Positions 7,332 to 14,392 of a stretch of DNA of 17,370 nucleotides are shown piece after piece. Numbering within the stretch: the stretch's first letter is position 1; each line of letters begins with the position of its first letter. The position numbers were made by a program, and so were the translations under genes. A model generated the notes under the pieces. That model had not been told where the DNA came from and made no database searches. It was given only the letters and a program-made list of their open reading frames with translations. The stretch lies in assembly GCA_902787595.1 (NCBI GenBank), contig CADAHD010000051.1, forward strand, positions 1 through 17,370. Reading direction: 5' to 3'. The DNA comes from an uncultured Lachnospiraceae bacterium (GTDB lineage: Bacteria > Bacillota_A > Clostridia > Lachnospirales > Lachnospiraceae).

Positions 7332-8173
7332 CAGAATTACAGAAAGTTATATTCAGTATTTTTCTTGAGGTAAAGAAGCTCTGTGAGGAGAACGACATTA
7401 CCTATTACGGGATCGCGGGCACCTGTCTGGGAGCGGTGCGCCACAAAGGATTCATCCCCTGGGATGATGATCTGGACATTTCCGTGCCCATCGAAGAGTT
7501 TGACCGCTTTATAGAGCTGGCAAAAGAGAAACTGCCGGATTATCTTGAGATAGTATCCTATCATGATCATCCGCATTTTCCGCGCATGTTCGCAAGGGTT
7601 ACCGACAAGCGGACATGTTATGTCCAGTATTACATGAAGTACTATCCGGATGAGTACCATGGGGTATTCATAGATGTTATGCCCATGACCGGAAAGCCTG
7701 CGGGGATAGCGGGAAAGGTCTTTGAGCAAAAAGCCTTATGGTATGATTACCTGAGTCAGCAGACAATGTGTCTTTTCAGGGATAATAAGAGTCTGCGGGA
7801 AAAACTGTCATGGCTTGTTCTGAAATGCTTTTTCCTGCCCGAACGGTATTTCCTTAAAAAATGGGAAGCAGAGCTCAGAAAGCATCCGGTAAAAGGCTCT
7901 AAAGAGATACTGTTTGCCTGGAATGCCAAAGTGCGTTACAGAACTTTCCCGGCAGAAGTATTTGAAGATCATACGGAGCTGGAATTTGAAGGAGTGCAGG
8001 TGCGTTTCCCGGCAGATACGGATACCTATCTTAAGACGGAATACGGCGATTATATGAAGCTTCCGCCGGAAGAAAAACGTGTGGGACATCACGACGGCCG
8101 GGTGAGCCTGACAATGCCCTGCGCCGTATTTGCGGAAAAGATGCGTAAGAAACTTGCTTCATACAGAAAATAA
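7328..8173 (+). CDS. LicD-family phosphotransferase (second copy)
   Basis: This is a second, divergent LicD of 281 residues. The signature is intact: GTCLGAVRH at 31-39, FIPWDDDLDI with D46-D48 and D50, and YGDYMKLPPEEKR from about residue 239. The start overlaps the previous stop as ATGA, and the ribosome binding site AAAGGAGG at 7314-7321 is one of the strongest in the window, suggesting good expression. The middle of the protein, rich in aromatic and basic residues at about 105-200, differs from the first LicD, so the acceptor or donor is probably different. With two cytidylyltransferases and two LicD genes in one string, a one-to-one pairing is an attractive but unproven inference. Confidence 0.9.
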   Translation: MTELQKVIFSIFLEVKKLCEENDITYYGIAGTCLGAVRHKGFIPWDDDLDISVPIEEFDRFIELAKEKLPDYLEIVSYHDHPHFPRMFARVTDKRTCYVQYYMKYYPDEYHGVFIDVMPMTGKPAGIAGKVFEQKALWYDYLSQQTMCLFRDNKSLREKLSWLVLKCFFLPERYFLKKWEAELRKHPVKGSKEILFAWNAKVRYRTFPAEVFEDHTELEFEGVQVRFPADTDTYLKTEYGDYMKLPPEEKRVGHHDGRVSLTMPCAVFAEKMRKKLASYRK

Positions 8174-8210
8174 GGATCTGCCGTTGAACCGGCTGAACCG
8201 TGACAGATCC
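8174..8210 (+). repeat. Inverted repeat between licD2 and the aldolase gene
   Basis: GGATCTG at 8174-8180 is the exact reverse complement of CAGATCC at 8204-8210, with a 23-nt loop containing a GAACC direct repeat. It begins at the base after the licD2 stop and ends just before the AAGGAG ribosome binding site at 8212-8217. No T tract follows, so a terminator is unlikely. An RNA stem that insulates or tunes translation of the aldolase gene is possible. Confidence 0.5.
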
Positions 8211-8222
8211 GAAGGAGAGCAC

Positions 8223-9851
8223 ATGAAGGATATACAGCTTCTTGACTGTACGCTGCGTGACGGCGGATATGTGAACGACTGGCGCTTTGGCTACAGGAAT
8301 ACGGTAAGCATATTTGAGCGCCTGGTCGACGCGGGCGTCGATATCATCGAACTTGGTTTTATTGATGAGCGCAGACCTTTTGATATCGACAGGACTATAT
8401 TTCCCGATACCAAGTCGGCAGACAGGATCTACGGCGCCTTAGATAAAAAAAGCTCAATGCTTGTGGGCATGATAGATTACGGAACCTGCGCCATAGAGAA
8501 TATCGCGCCCTGCGGGGAAAGCTGTCTGGACGGCATACGTGTGATCTTTAAAAAAGGGAAGATGCATGATGCGATGGAATTCTGCAGGCAGATAAAGGCT
8601 TTGGGATATAAGGTGTTTTCGCAGCTGGTATCGGTGACCAGTTATACGGAGGATGAGCTTAAGGAGCTTATCGGGCTGGTAAATGATGTTAAGCCCTATG
8701 CCGTATCTATGGTGGATACCTACGGCCTTATGGACAGCGAGTGGCTGCTGCGCATATACAGGATATTGGATGAGTATGTGGATGGCGGCATCAGGATAGG
8801 TTTTCACGCGCATAATAACTTTCAGCTGGCTTATGCAAATGTACTCTCATTCCTGGGCTGTGAAGCAGGGCATGATGTGATAGTGGATGGCACGCTGTAC
8901 GGGATGGGCAAGAGCGCGGGCAACGATCCCACGGAGCTGGTGGCCATGAGCCTTAATGAACGTTATGGAAAAGCTTATGATATCGATGCCATGCTCGAGG
9001 CCATCAACGAATCTGTGATCGATTTTTATAAAAAGACTCCCTGGGGATATAAGCTGTTCTTTTATCTGACTGCAAAGAACAGATGTCACCCCAATTATCT
9101 TTCGGATTTTGAGAAGGAAGAGAATCTTTCGGTTTCCATGATCGACAGACTATTGTCTACGATAGGGCCGGAAGACAAAAAGCTTTTGTATGATAAAGAG
9201 ACGGGCCGTGAAGTATATAAGAGTTTTGTAGAGCAGTATTGTAACGAAGGTGAGGCTGTGAATGCCTTTCTTGATTTTGCGGGCAGCAGAAAGATACTGC
9301 TGGTAGGCCCCGGAAAGAATATAGCGCTTCAGGCTGATAAGCTTAGGGGGTTTGTGGCAAAGAACGAGCCTGTGATAATATCCGTAAACTATCTTCCTGA
9401 GGAAGTGACGGCAGACTGTGTATTCATTACCAATCCCAAGCGTTACCATGATATGACTCTGGCGCTTAAGGAAGAACGGAATGCCGGTGTTAAAACTCTG
9501 GCTACGAGCAATGTTACCTGCCGGAACGGTAAGTTTGATTTTGTGATCAACAGGGCTGCGCTGCTGGAAAAGGACGAAAAGATAATAGACAACTCGTTTC
9601 TGATGCTTATCAAGTTTTTAAACGGTATAGGCATAAAGGAAGTTTACTGCGCAGGCTTTGACGGCTATTCGGATAAAGAGAGCAATTATAATAATCCGGA
9701 AATGGAATATTCGTTTATAAAAAGAGAAGCGTTCAGTTTAAACAGTCATATGAAGGCTTCGATAGCAGAATACAGAAAGAGCATGGATATAATCTTTGTA
9801 ACCTATTCTGCTTATGATGCGGAAGAAGACATAAACGGTGCAGCAATCTGA
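8223..9851 (+). CDS. DRE-TIM aldolase domain fused to an unassigned C-terminal domain
   Basis: Residues 1-280 or so form an HMG-CoA-lyase-like TIM barrel of the 4-hydroxy-2-oxovalerate-aldolase-like branch: DCTLRDGGY at 8-16 (D8 metal ligand, R12 catalytic), HAHNN at 195-199 (the HxH metal pair) and DGTLYGMG at 222-229. The family makes or breaks C-C bonds next to a 2-oxo acid such as pyruvate. Residues about 355-542 are a second, Rossmann-like region opening with ILLVGPGKN, which I cannot assign with confidence. Known 4-hydroxy-2-oxovalerate aldolases carry a different, DmpG-type communication domain. The ATG at 8223 (542 residues) is chosen because AAGGAG at 8212-8217 is 5 nt upstream and the barrel begins there. 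The following ThDP enzyme probably acts in the same pathway. Substrate unknown. Confidence 0.82.
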   Translation: MKDIQLLDCTLRDGGYVNDWRFGYRNTVSIFERLVDAGVDIIELGFIDERRPFDIDRTIFPDTKSADRIYGALDKKSSMLVGMIDYGTCAIENIAPCGESCLDGIRVIFKKGKMHDAMEFCRQIKALGYKVFSQLVSVTSYTEDELKELIGLVNDVKPYAVSMVDTYGLMDSEWLLRIYRILDEYVDGGIRIGFHAHNNFQLAYANVLSFLGCEAGHDVIVDGTLYGMGKSAGNDPTELVAMSLNERYGKAYDIDAMLEAINESVIDFYKKTPWGYKLFFYLTAKNRCHPNYLSDFEKEENLSVSMIDRLLSTIGPEDKKLLYDKETGREVYKSFVEQYCNEGEAVNAFLDFAGSRKILLVGPGKNIALQADKLRGFVAKNEPVIISVNYLPEEVTADCVFITNPKRYHDMTLALKEERNAGVKTLATSNVTCRNGKFDFVINRAALLEKDEKIIDNSFLMLIKFLNGIGIKEVYCAGFDGYSDKESNYNNPEMEYSFIKREAFSLNSHMKASIAEYRKSMDIIFVTYSAYDAEEDINGAAI

Positions 9852-9862
9852 TACATTTTTGC

Positions 9863-9955
9863 TATCCTGATAAAAGGATACGGCGCAGAGATCATGCGCA
9901 GCAAAGGATACAGATGCTGCTCGCAGCGGAGAAGTTTTACGGAGAGAAAAGGATA
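9863..9955 (+). repeat. Aldolase-ThDP intergenic repeats
   Basis: This 103-nt gap (9852-9954) holds TATCCT/AGGATA, a 6-bp inverted repeat with a 6-nt loop at 9863-9880. It also holds three copies of AAAGGATA at 9873-9880, 9903-9910 and 9948-9955, at offsets of 30 and 45 nt. The third copy touches the start codon and lies just after the GGAGAG ribosome binding site at 9941-9946. No convincing promoter is seen. The repeat is short and its meaning is unknown. Confidence 0.35.
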
Positions 9956-11703
9956 TGGAAATAAAAGTTGCAGAGTACATTTCGGAATTTCTTGTAAAAA
10001 ACGGTGTTACCGATTGCTTTATGGTAACCGGCGGAGGAGCGATGCATCTTGATGACGCCATAGGCCATCAGGAGGGGATGCGCTGCATATTTAACCATCA
10101 TGAACAGGCCTGCGCCATTGCGGCTGAGGGTTATACCCGCATGACCGGCAAGCTGGCTCTGGTCTGCGTGACCAGCGGCCCGGGAGGCACCAATGCCATA
10201 ACCGGCGTGATGGGAGGATGGCTGGATTCCATCCCTATGTTTATACTGTCGGGACAGGTAAAAAGAGAAACGACGATCGCTGCCTGTCCGGAGCTTAATC
10301 TGCGCCAGCTGGGCGATCAGGAATTCAATGTTATCGATTCCGTAAAGAATATGACCAAATATGCGGTGATGGTAACGAAGCAGGAGGAGATCGCTTATCA
10401 CCTTGAAAAGGCTTTATACCTTGCTCTTAACGGGCGCGGGGGCCCGGTTTGGCTTGATATCCCGCTGGATGTTCAGGGATATGCCTGGGGGATACCCGCA
10501 GTCAGGGAGTCTGCAATTGAGATACTTCTTAAGAAGATAAAGGAAGCAAAGGCGCCGCTGATCCTGGCCGGAACAGGAATAAACCCGGGGGCATCGAGGG
10601 ATAAGCTGCTTAGATTTATCGAAAAATACAGGATCCCGGCAGTAACTGCGTGGAATGCCAATGATACCATAGCTTTTGATAATCCTTATTATGCAGGCAT
10701 GCCCGGTACGGTGGGCATAAGATCCGGTAATTTTGCCGTTCAGAACTGTGACCTGCTCATAAGCATAGGCTGCAGGATGAATATAAGAATGATAGGCTAC
10801 AATCATTTTGATTTTGCTAAAAATGCGTTTAAGGCAGTTGTTGACATAGACGCCAGAGAACTGTACAAACCCACGCTGCAGGTGGATCTGCCTATACATG
10901 CGCAGGCCGGAGATTTTCTGGACGTCATGCTCGAGCAGGATTATGAGCCTGCCCCGGCTCATGAAAAATGGCGGCTCTGGTGCAGGGAATTGCTTTCGCG
11001 TTTTCCGGCGGTTAAGGAGGGGTTTCACGGGAACGGTCTGATCAATCCCTATGTATTTATTGATAAATTATTTGCAAAGCTGAAGGAAGATGACCGCATC
11101 ATATGCGGCAACGGTTCTGCCTGTGTGATCACCTTTCAGGCGGCAAAGATCAAGCAGGGACAGAGGATGTTTACGAACTCCGGCTGCGCGGCTATGGGCT
11201 ACGGTCTGCCGGCTGCTCTTGGCGTGGCCGTATCCGATAACAGCAGAAGAACGATCTGCATAGACGGAGACGGCAGCGTTATGATGAATATACAGGAGCT
11301 TGCCACCATAGCGCATAACGGGCTGGGAGTGAAGCTGTTCATACTCAACAATAACGGTTACCTGTCGATACGCCAGACCCAGAGGAACCTGTTTAAACCG
11401 CCTTTTATAGGCATAGACAGTGAGAGCGGTGTGGGCTTCCCTGATTTTGAAAAGCTTGCAGGAGCCTTTGGAATTAAGTATTTCAGACTGGATAACGAGG
11501 CGGGAGCCGATGATATATTTGATGAAGTATTGAATTGCGACGGACCCTGCATCTGTGAGGCCGTTGTGGATCCGGATCAGAATTTTGAACCCAAATCGTC
11601 TTCGAAGATATTACCGGATGGCAAGATCGTATCGCCTTCTCTTGATGATATGGCGCCTTTCCTGGACAGAGAGGAATTCGAAAGCATAAGGTATACAGTA
11701 TGA
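9955..11703 (+). CDS. Thiamine-diphosphate-dependent enzyme, acetolactate-synthase-like
   Basis: This is a complete three-domain ThDP enzyme of 582 residues. The pyrimidine-binding domain has the activating glutamate in NHHEQA (E50) and GPGGTN at 75-80. A central domain follows GGPVWLDIP at 162-170. The diphosphate-binding domain has GDGS at 438-441 and NNN at 465-467, the usual GDG-x(about 25)-NN motif. The superfamily decarboxylates 2-oxo acids and transfers the resulting acyl anion. A housekeeping acetolactate synthase is unlikely, because no regulatory subunit or branched-chain amino-acid gene is near. Position after an aldolase and before a HAD suggests making of a glycan precursor. YerE-type enzymes that attach a two-carbon branch to CDP-ketosugars belong to this fold and are an alternative. 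GGAGAG at 9941-9946 is the ribosome binding site. Confidence 0.88.
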   Translation: MEIKVAEYISEFLVKNGVTDCFMVTGGGAMHLDDAIGHQEGMRCIFNHHEQACAIAAEGYTRMTGKLALVCVTSGPGGTNAITGVMGGWLDSIPMFILSGQVKRETTIAACPELNLRQLGDQEFNVIDSVKNMTKYAVMVTKQEEIAYHLEKALYLALNGRGGPVWLDIPLDVQGYAWGIPAVRESAIEILLKKIKEAKAPLILAGTGINPGASRDKLLRFIEKYRIPAVTAWNANDTIAFDNPYYAGMPGTVGIRSGNFAVQNCDLLISIGCRMNIRMIGYNHFDFAKNAFKAVVDIDARELYKPTLQVDLPIHAQAGDFLDVMLEQDYEPAPAHEKWRLWCRELLSRFPAVKEGFHGNGLINPYVFIDKLFAKLKEDDRIICGNGSACVITFQAAKIKQGQRMFTNSGCAAMGYGLPAALGVAVSDNSRRTICIDGDGSVMMNIQELATIAHNGLGVKLFILNNNGYLSIRQTQRNLFKPPFIGIDSESGVGFPDFEKLAGAFGIKYFRLDNEAGADDIFDEVLNCDGPCICEAVVDPDQNFEPKSSSKILPDGKIVSPSLDDMAPFLDREEFESIRYTV

Positions 11704-12362
11704 TAAAGAATGTTTTATTCGATCTGGACGGCACGTTGCTTGATACCAGGGAAGGGATACTCGAGAGTATTAAGCATGCCGCAAAAGAGCTGGGATACAG
11801 GGAACTGTCGCTTGAGGAACAGCTCAGCTTTGTGGGACCGCCTATACAGAAATCCTTTATGGATCATTACGGCTGTGATAAGGAAGAGGCTCAGAGGGCG
11901 GCAGATATTTTCCGCGCTTTTTACAGCACCCAAACGCTATTAATGGCATCGCCTTATGACGGTATATATGAACTTTGCGAAGGTCTTAAGGAAAACGGCA
12001 TAAAGATGGCCGTGGCAACATATAAGCGTGAAGACTATGCGCTTACATTGCTTAAGCATTTCCGTTTTCATGAATACTGCGAGGTTATGCACGGGGCGGA
12101 CGGAGAAAATGTTCTGAAAAAAGAGGACATAGTGCGCATGTGCATAGAAGAACTGGGCGCGCGTAAAGAAGAATGTGTGCTGATAGGGGATACCGATAAT
12201 GATGCAAAAGGAGCTGCGGCAGCTGGGATACCGTTTATCGCGGTAACCTATGGCTTTGGCTTTAAAAACGAGAAAGATGTATCAGCTTATCCCTTTATAG
12301 GCGTTGCGGCGGATCCTATGGGAGTGCTGCCCATAATACTTGGAGAACGCATCATATCCTGA
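11700..12362 (+). CDS. HAD-superfamily phosphatase (phosphoglycolate phosphatase-like)
   Basis: This is a 220-residue subclass-I HAD hydrolase. Motif I is DLDGT with nucleophile D8 and acid/base D10, motif II is probably T107 in AVATYK, motif III is a lysine at 140-141, and motif IV is GDTDND at 163-168 with D164 and D168. A helical cap lies between motifs I and II (FVGPPIQ at 44-50). It overlaps the ThDP gene as ATGA, so the two are probably co-translated and the enzyme may remove phosphate from a product of the aldolase/ThDP pathway. A pyrophosphatase-like or housekeeping phosphoglycolate phosphatase role cannot be excluded from sequence alone. AAGG at 11688-11691 is the ribosome binding site. 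Confidence 0.88.
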   Translation: MIKNVLFDLDGTLLDTREGILESIKHAAKELGYRELSLEEQLSFVGPPIQKSFMDHYGCDKEEAQRAADIFRAFYSTQTLLMASPYDGIYELCEGLKENGIKMAVATYKREDYALTLLKHFRFHEYCEVMHGADGENVLKKEDIVRMCIEELGARKEECVLIGDTDNDAKGAAAAGIPFIAVTYGFGFKNEKDVSAYPFIGVAADPMGVLPIILGERIIS

Positions 12363-12388
12363 CACGGCCGGTGGATATGATATGATGC
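12349..12388 (+). repeat. Nested inverted repeat at the HAD / ATP-grasp junction
   Basis: ATCATATCC at 12351-12359 is the exact reverse complement of GGATATGAT at 12373-12381, with a 13-nt loop. Alternatively GCATCATAT at 12349-12357 pairs with ATATGATGC at 12380-12388. The two 9-bp stems are mutually exclusive because the right side contains a tandem ATATG. The left arm includes the last HAD codons. No T tract follows, so it is not a standard terminator. Confidence 0.55.
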
Positions 12389-12418
12389 GCCGGAGAGCGG
12401 GGAGAAAGGACTAAAAGT

Positions 12419-13447
12419 ATGGGACTGAGTGGAAAGATCAAACGGGTTTTCACAAGCACGCGGGATTATTTTGCCGGCGGTGCGGGGGAACACAGCTTTC
12501 GCAGCATGGTGGCCGCAGTACGGCCGGATGCTCCGGCGTCCTGGAGATTAGCGCGTTATCTGGATCTGCTGTGTGCGGAGCTTTACTGTCCCGGGCTGGA
12601 TGCCATGGATTATTTCCTGTACCATTTTGAGGGGATGCCCAACAGGGAGAGAAAGACCTATATCACCGAAGGCGGATTAAAGAAGATGGTCCGCCATTTT
12701 AATGGGACCAGCGCGGATCCTGTGTGGAAAAGTGTGGAATATAAGCCTGAGTTTAACCGTCTCTTTGCCGATCTTTTAGGCCGGGAGTGGATCTTAAACG
12801 ATACGGAGGAGCGTTTTGTCACTTTCTGCACGGGGAAAAAAAGGATCGTGAAACCGGCGGGGGGAGTACAGGGAAAGGGGATCTTTATCACGGAAAAGCT
12901 TACGGAAGAAGAGAGCCGGAAGCTGTACCGTTCACTGCAGGAAGAGAATTATGTGATCGAGGAGCTTCTTACCCAGCATAAGGATCTGGCGGCACTGAAC
13001 CCCTCCTCCGTGAACACGCTGCGGATCTATACGGTCGCCGATAAGGAGGGCAGCAGGATCACGGTAAGCGGCGCGGTGCTCAGGATCGGAAGGAGCGGAC
13101 GGGTCGTGGATAACTGGCACGCCGGCGGGATGGCGGCGGAGGTTGATACGGATACAGGGATCGTGAGCAGCCCGGCTGTAGACGGAAAGGGCGGTGAATA
13201 CAGCACACATCCCGATACCGGGGCACAGATCACGGGCTTTTGTGTACCGGCCTGGGAAGAGGCGTTCCGTATCGTAAAGCTGGCCCACAGCCGTATAAAA
13301 GGATTACGCTATGTAGGCTGGGACGTAGTGATCGGAGAAAATGAGGAAGCGTTTCTGCTGGAAGGAAATCTTTTCGGCGGCGTGCACCTGCAGCAGCAGC
13401 CCTGCCGGAAAGGTAAAAAAGAGCTGTACTTAAAACTCTGGGATTAG
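12419..13447 (+). CDS. Sugar-transfer-associated ATP-grasp protein
   Basis: This 342-residue protein resembles the ATP-grasp family found in polysaccharide loci and named for its association with sugar transfer. Visible elements are the nucleotide-binding loop KPAGGVQGKGI at about residues 144-154, an EELLTQH segment, NTLRIYTV, HPDTGAQITGF, and the metal-site ending VGWDVVIGE...LEGN near 300-320. ATP-grasp enzymes join a carboxylate to an amine or similar nucleophile through an acyl phosphate; the substrate here is unknown. AAAGGA at 12405-12410 is the ribosome binding site, 8 nt from the ATG. Codon use is unlike the neighbours: 14 of 15 isoleucines are ATC and one is ATA. The 3' end overlaps the opposing gene by 4 nt. 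Confidence 0.82.
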   Translation: MGLSGKIKRVFTSTRDYFAGGAGEHSFRSMVAAVRPDAPASWRLARYLDLLCAELYCPGLDAMDYFLYHFEGMPNRERKTYITEGGLKKMVRHFNGTSADPVWKSVEYKPEFNRLFADLLGREWILNDTEERFVTFCTGKKRIVKPAGGVQGKGIFITEKLTEEESRKLYRSLQEENYVIEELLTQHKDLAALNPSSVNTLRIYTVADKEGSRITVSGAVLRIGRSGRVVDNWHAGGMAAEVDTDTGIVSSPAVDGKGGEYSTHPDTGAQITGFCVPAWEEAFRIVKLAHSRIKGLRYVGWDVVIGENEEAFLLEGNLFGGVHLQQQPCRKGKKELYLKLWD

Positions 13448-14328
13448 AGGGATAGCCATCCGCCCCATTCCATATCAGTGGAAGGCGGATCCAGCACCAT
13501 GATGCCGCCTGTGGGCACAAAGGTGAGCTCGGAGATATAGATGCGTCCGTTGATGTCATAGAGATCCACGCGCACAAAAGGAAAATCCGCGGAGAGCTCG
13601 GCTGCGAGCGCCTTCATCCGTTCAAAACTTTCGGGACAGGGGATCGCATCATGATCCGGACGATTCTCGTGACCGTGGAGTCTCAGATTCATATGCTTCC
13701 AGTCCATGTCGAAATAATCGTAGTATTTGTCATATTCCCCGTTCTCTCCGTTGGAGGAGATATAAAGCACCCGGGGCATTCCGTTAAAACAGTAGAATTT
13801 ATAGGTGTGGATGTCGTCACCAAGATATTCTTCAGCGATGATCCTTTTGGGGATATCCCGGTACTGCATCTCTGCAAAACGTTTCCAATAGTCTTCCTTC
13901 AGCCATTTTTTCAGGCGGGATTCACAGTCTTTACGGTCGAGAGCCGACTTGTTCCGGCAGAGGATATTGTAGCCGCTGCCGTGGTTGCATTTGAGAACAA
14001 ATCGTTCCGGCAGGCTGTCCCAGGGGATATCCTCCGGACGCTCGCAAACGGCGTAGAGCTGCGGCAGCAGTTCCGCGTGTCCCTTTTGTGTCAGATATTC
14101 GCGGATCCGGTATTTGTCCACGCACTGTGTGATCACAGGGTTGTGATAATAGCGCTTAAGTTTCAGATACTGCAGTTTTTCGTTAAAGCTCTTCGGCTGA
14201 TCAAGATCCGGTTCGCGGCCAAAGGTACTCAAAAAGATCTTCCGGCTCTGCAGCTCGGGATCGGTTGCGGCAGTATGTTCTGCTTTTTTCTTTCTGAGCC
14301 AGGCCCATAAACGGGTGTTTTTCAGCAT
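13444..14328 (-). CDS. TupA-like ATP-grasp protein
   Basis: This is the only gene on the minus strand. The 294-residue product resembles the TupA-like ATP-grasp family, named after a teichuronopeptide synthesis protein that helps attach polyglutamate to polyglucuronate. Visible features are FNEKLQYLKL and CVDKYRIREY near the N-terminus, FVLKCNHGSGYN, IAEEYLGDD, FYCFNGMPRVLYI, and ISELTFVPTGG near the end, all typical of the family. The ATG at 14328 is chosen because AGAGG lies at 14338-14342 on the minus strand and because a strong promoter sits between it and an upstream in-frame GTG at 14406. All 15 isoleucines are ATC. An amide- or peptide-forming decoration of the glycan is plausible; the substrate is unknown. 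Confidence 0.87.
   Translation of the reverse strand: MLKNTRLWAWLRKKKAEHTAATDPELQSRKIFLSTFGREPDLDQPKSFNEKLQYLKLKRYYHNPVITQCVDKYRIREYLTQKGHAELLPQLYAVCERPEDIPWDSLPERFVLKCNHGSGYNILCRNKSALDRKDCESRLKKWLKEDYWKRFAEMQYRDIPKRIIAEEYLGDDIHTYKFYCFNGMPRVLYISSNGENGEYDKYYDYFDMDWKHMNLRLHGHENRPDHDAIPCPESFERMKALAAELSADFPFVRVDLYDINGRIYISELTFVPTGGIMVLDPPSTDMEWGGWLSL
13458..13490. other. Stem-loop at the convergent gene ends
   Basis: ATCCGCC (13458-13464) pairs with GGCGGAT (13484-13490). After a 3-nt bulge, TTCCA (13468-13472) pairs with TGGAA (13479-13483) around a 6-nt loop, giving 12 pairs in total. It begins 11 nt after the plus-strand stop and lies within the last codons of the opposing gene. No T tract follows on either strand, so it is not a classical intrinsic terminator. 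It could still protect 3' ends or slow polymerase where two transcripts meet. Confidence 0.5.
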
Positions 14329-14392
14329 GATAAAATTCCTCTGTTGTCGGAAAAAGCTTTCTTGATGCGGACGATCCGTTCGAATTTCATAA

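Noticed and set aside
8130..8222. An upstream ATG that would add 31 residues to the aldolase
   Set aside because: It lies inside licD2, its extra residues do not belong to the TIM barrel, and AAGGAG precedes the ATG at 8223.
8223..9851. Catabolic 4-hydroxy-2-oxovalerate aldolase of an aromatic degradation pathway
   Set aside because: No acylating acetaldehyde dehydrogenase or meta-cleavage genes are nearby, and the C-terminal region differs from DmpG.
10414..11028. A 204-codon minus-strand open frame within the ThDP gene
   Set aside because: It lies wholly inside a well-supported coding region on the other strand and shows no family resemblance or start signal.
9955..12362. Phosphonate biosynthesis (phosphonopyruvate decarboxylase plus cytidylyltransferase)
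   Set aside because: No PEP mutase with its EDK...NS motif is present. The ThDP enzyme is a full-length acetolactate-synthase type of 582 residues, not the shorter decarboxylase.
13415..13446. Intrinsic terminator for the minus-strand gene ending in a T6 tract (A6 on plus at 13415-13420)
   Set aside because: Only a 4-bp AGAG/CTCT stem precedes the tract, too weak to support a terminator call.
13651..14310. A 219-codon plus-strand open frame opposite the TupA-like gene
   Set aside because: The minus-strand product matches an ATP-grasp family throughout and has a promoter and ribosome binding site. The plus frame is only the antisense of that sequence, whose codon bias keeps it open.
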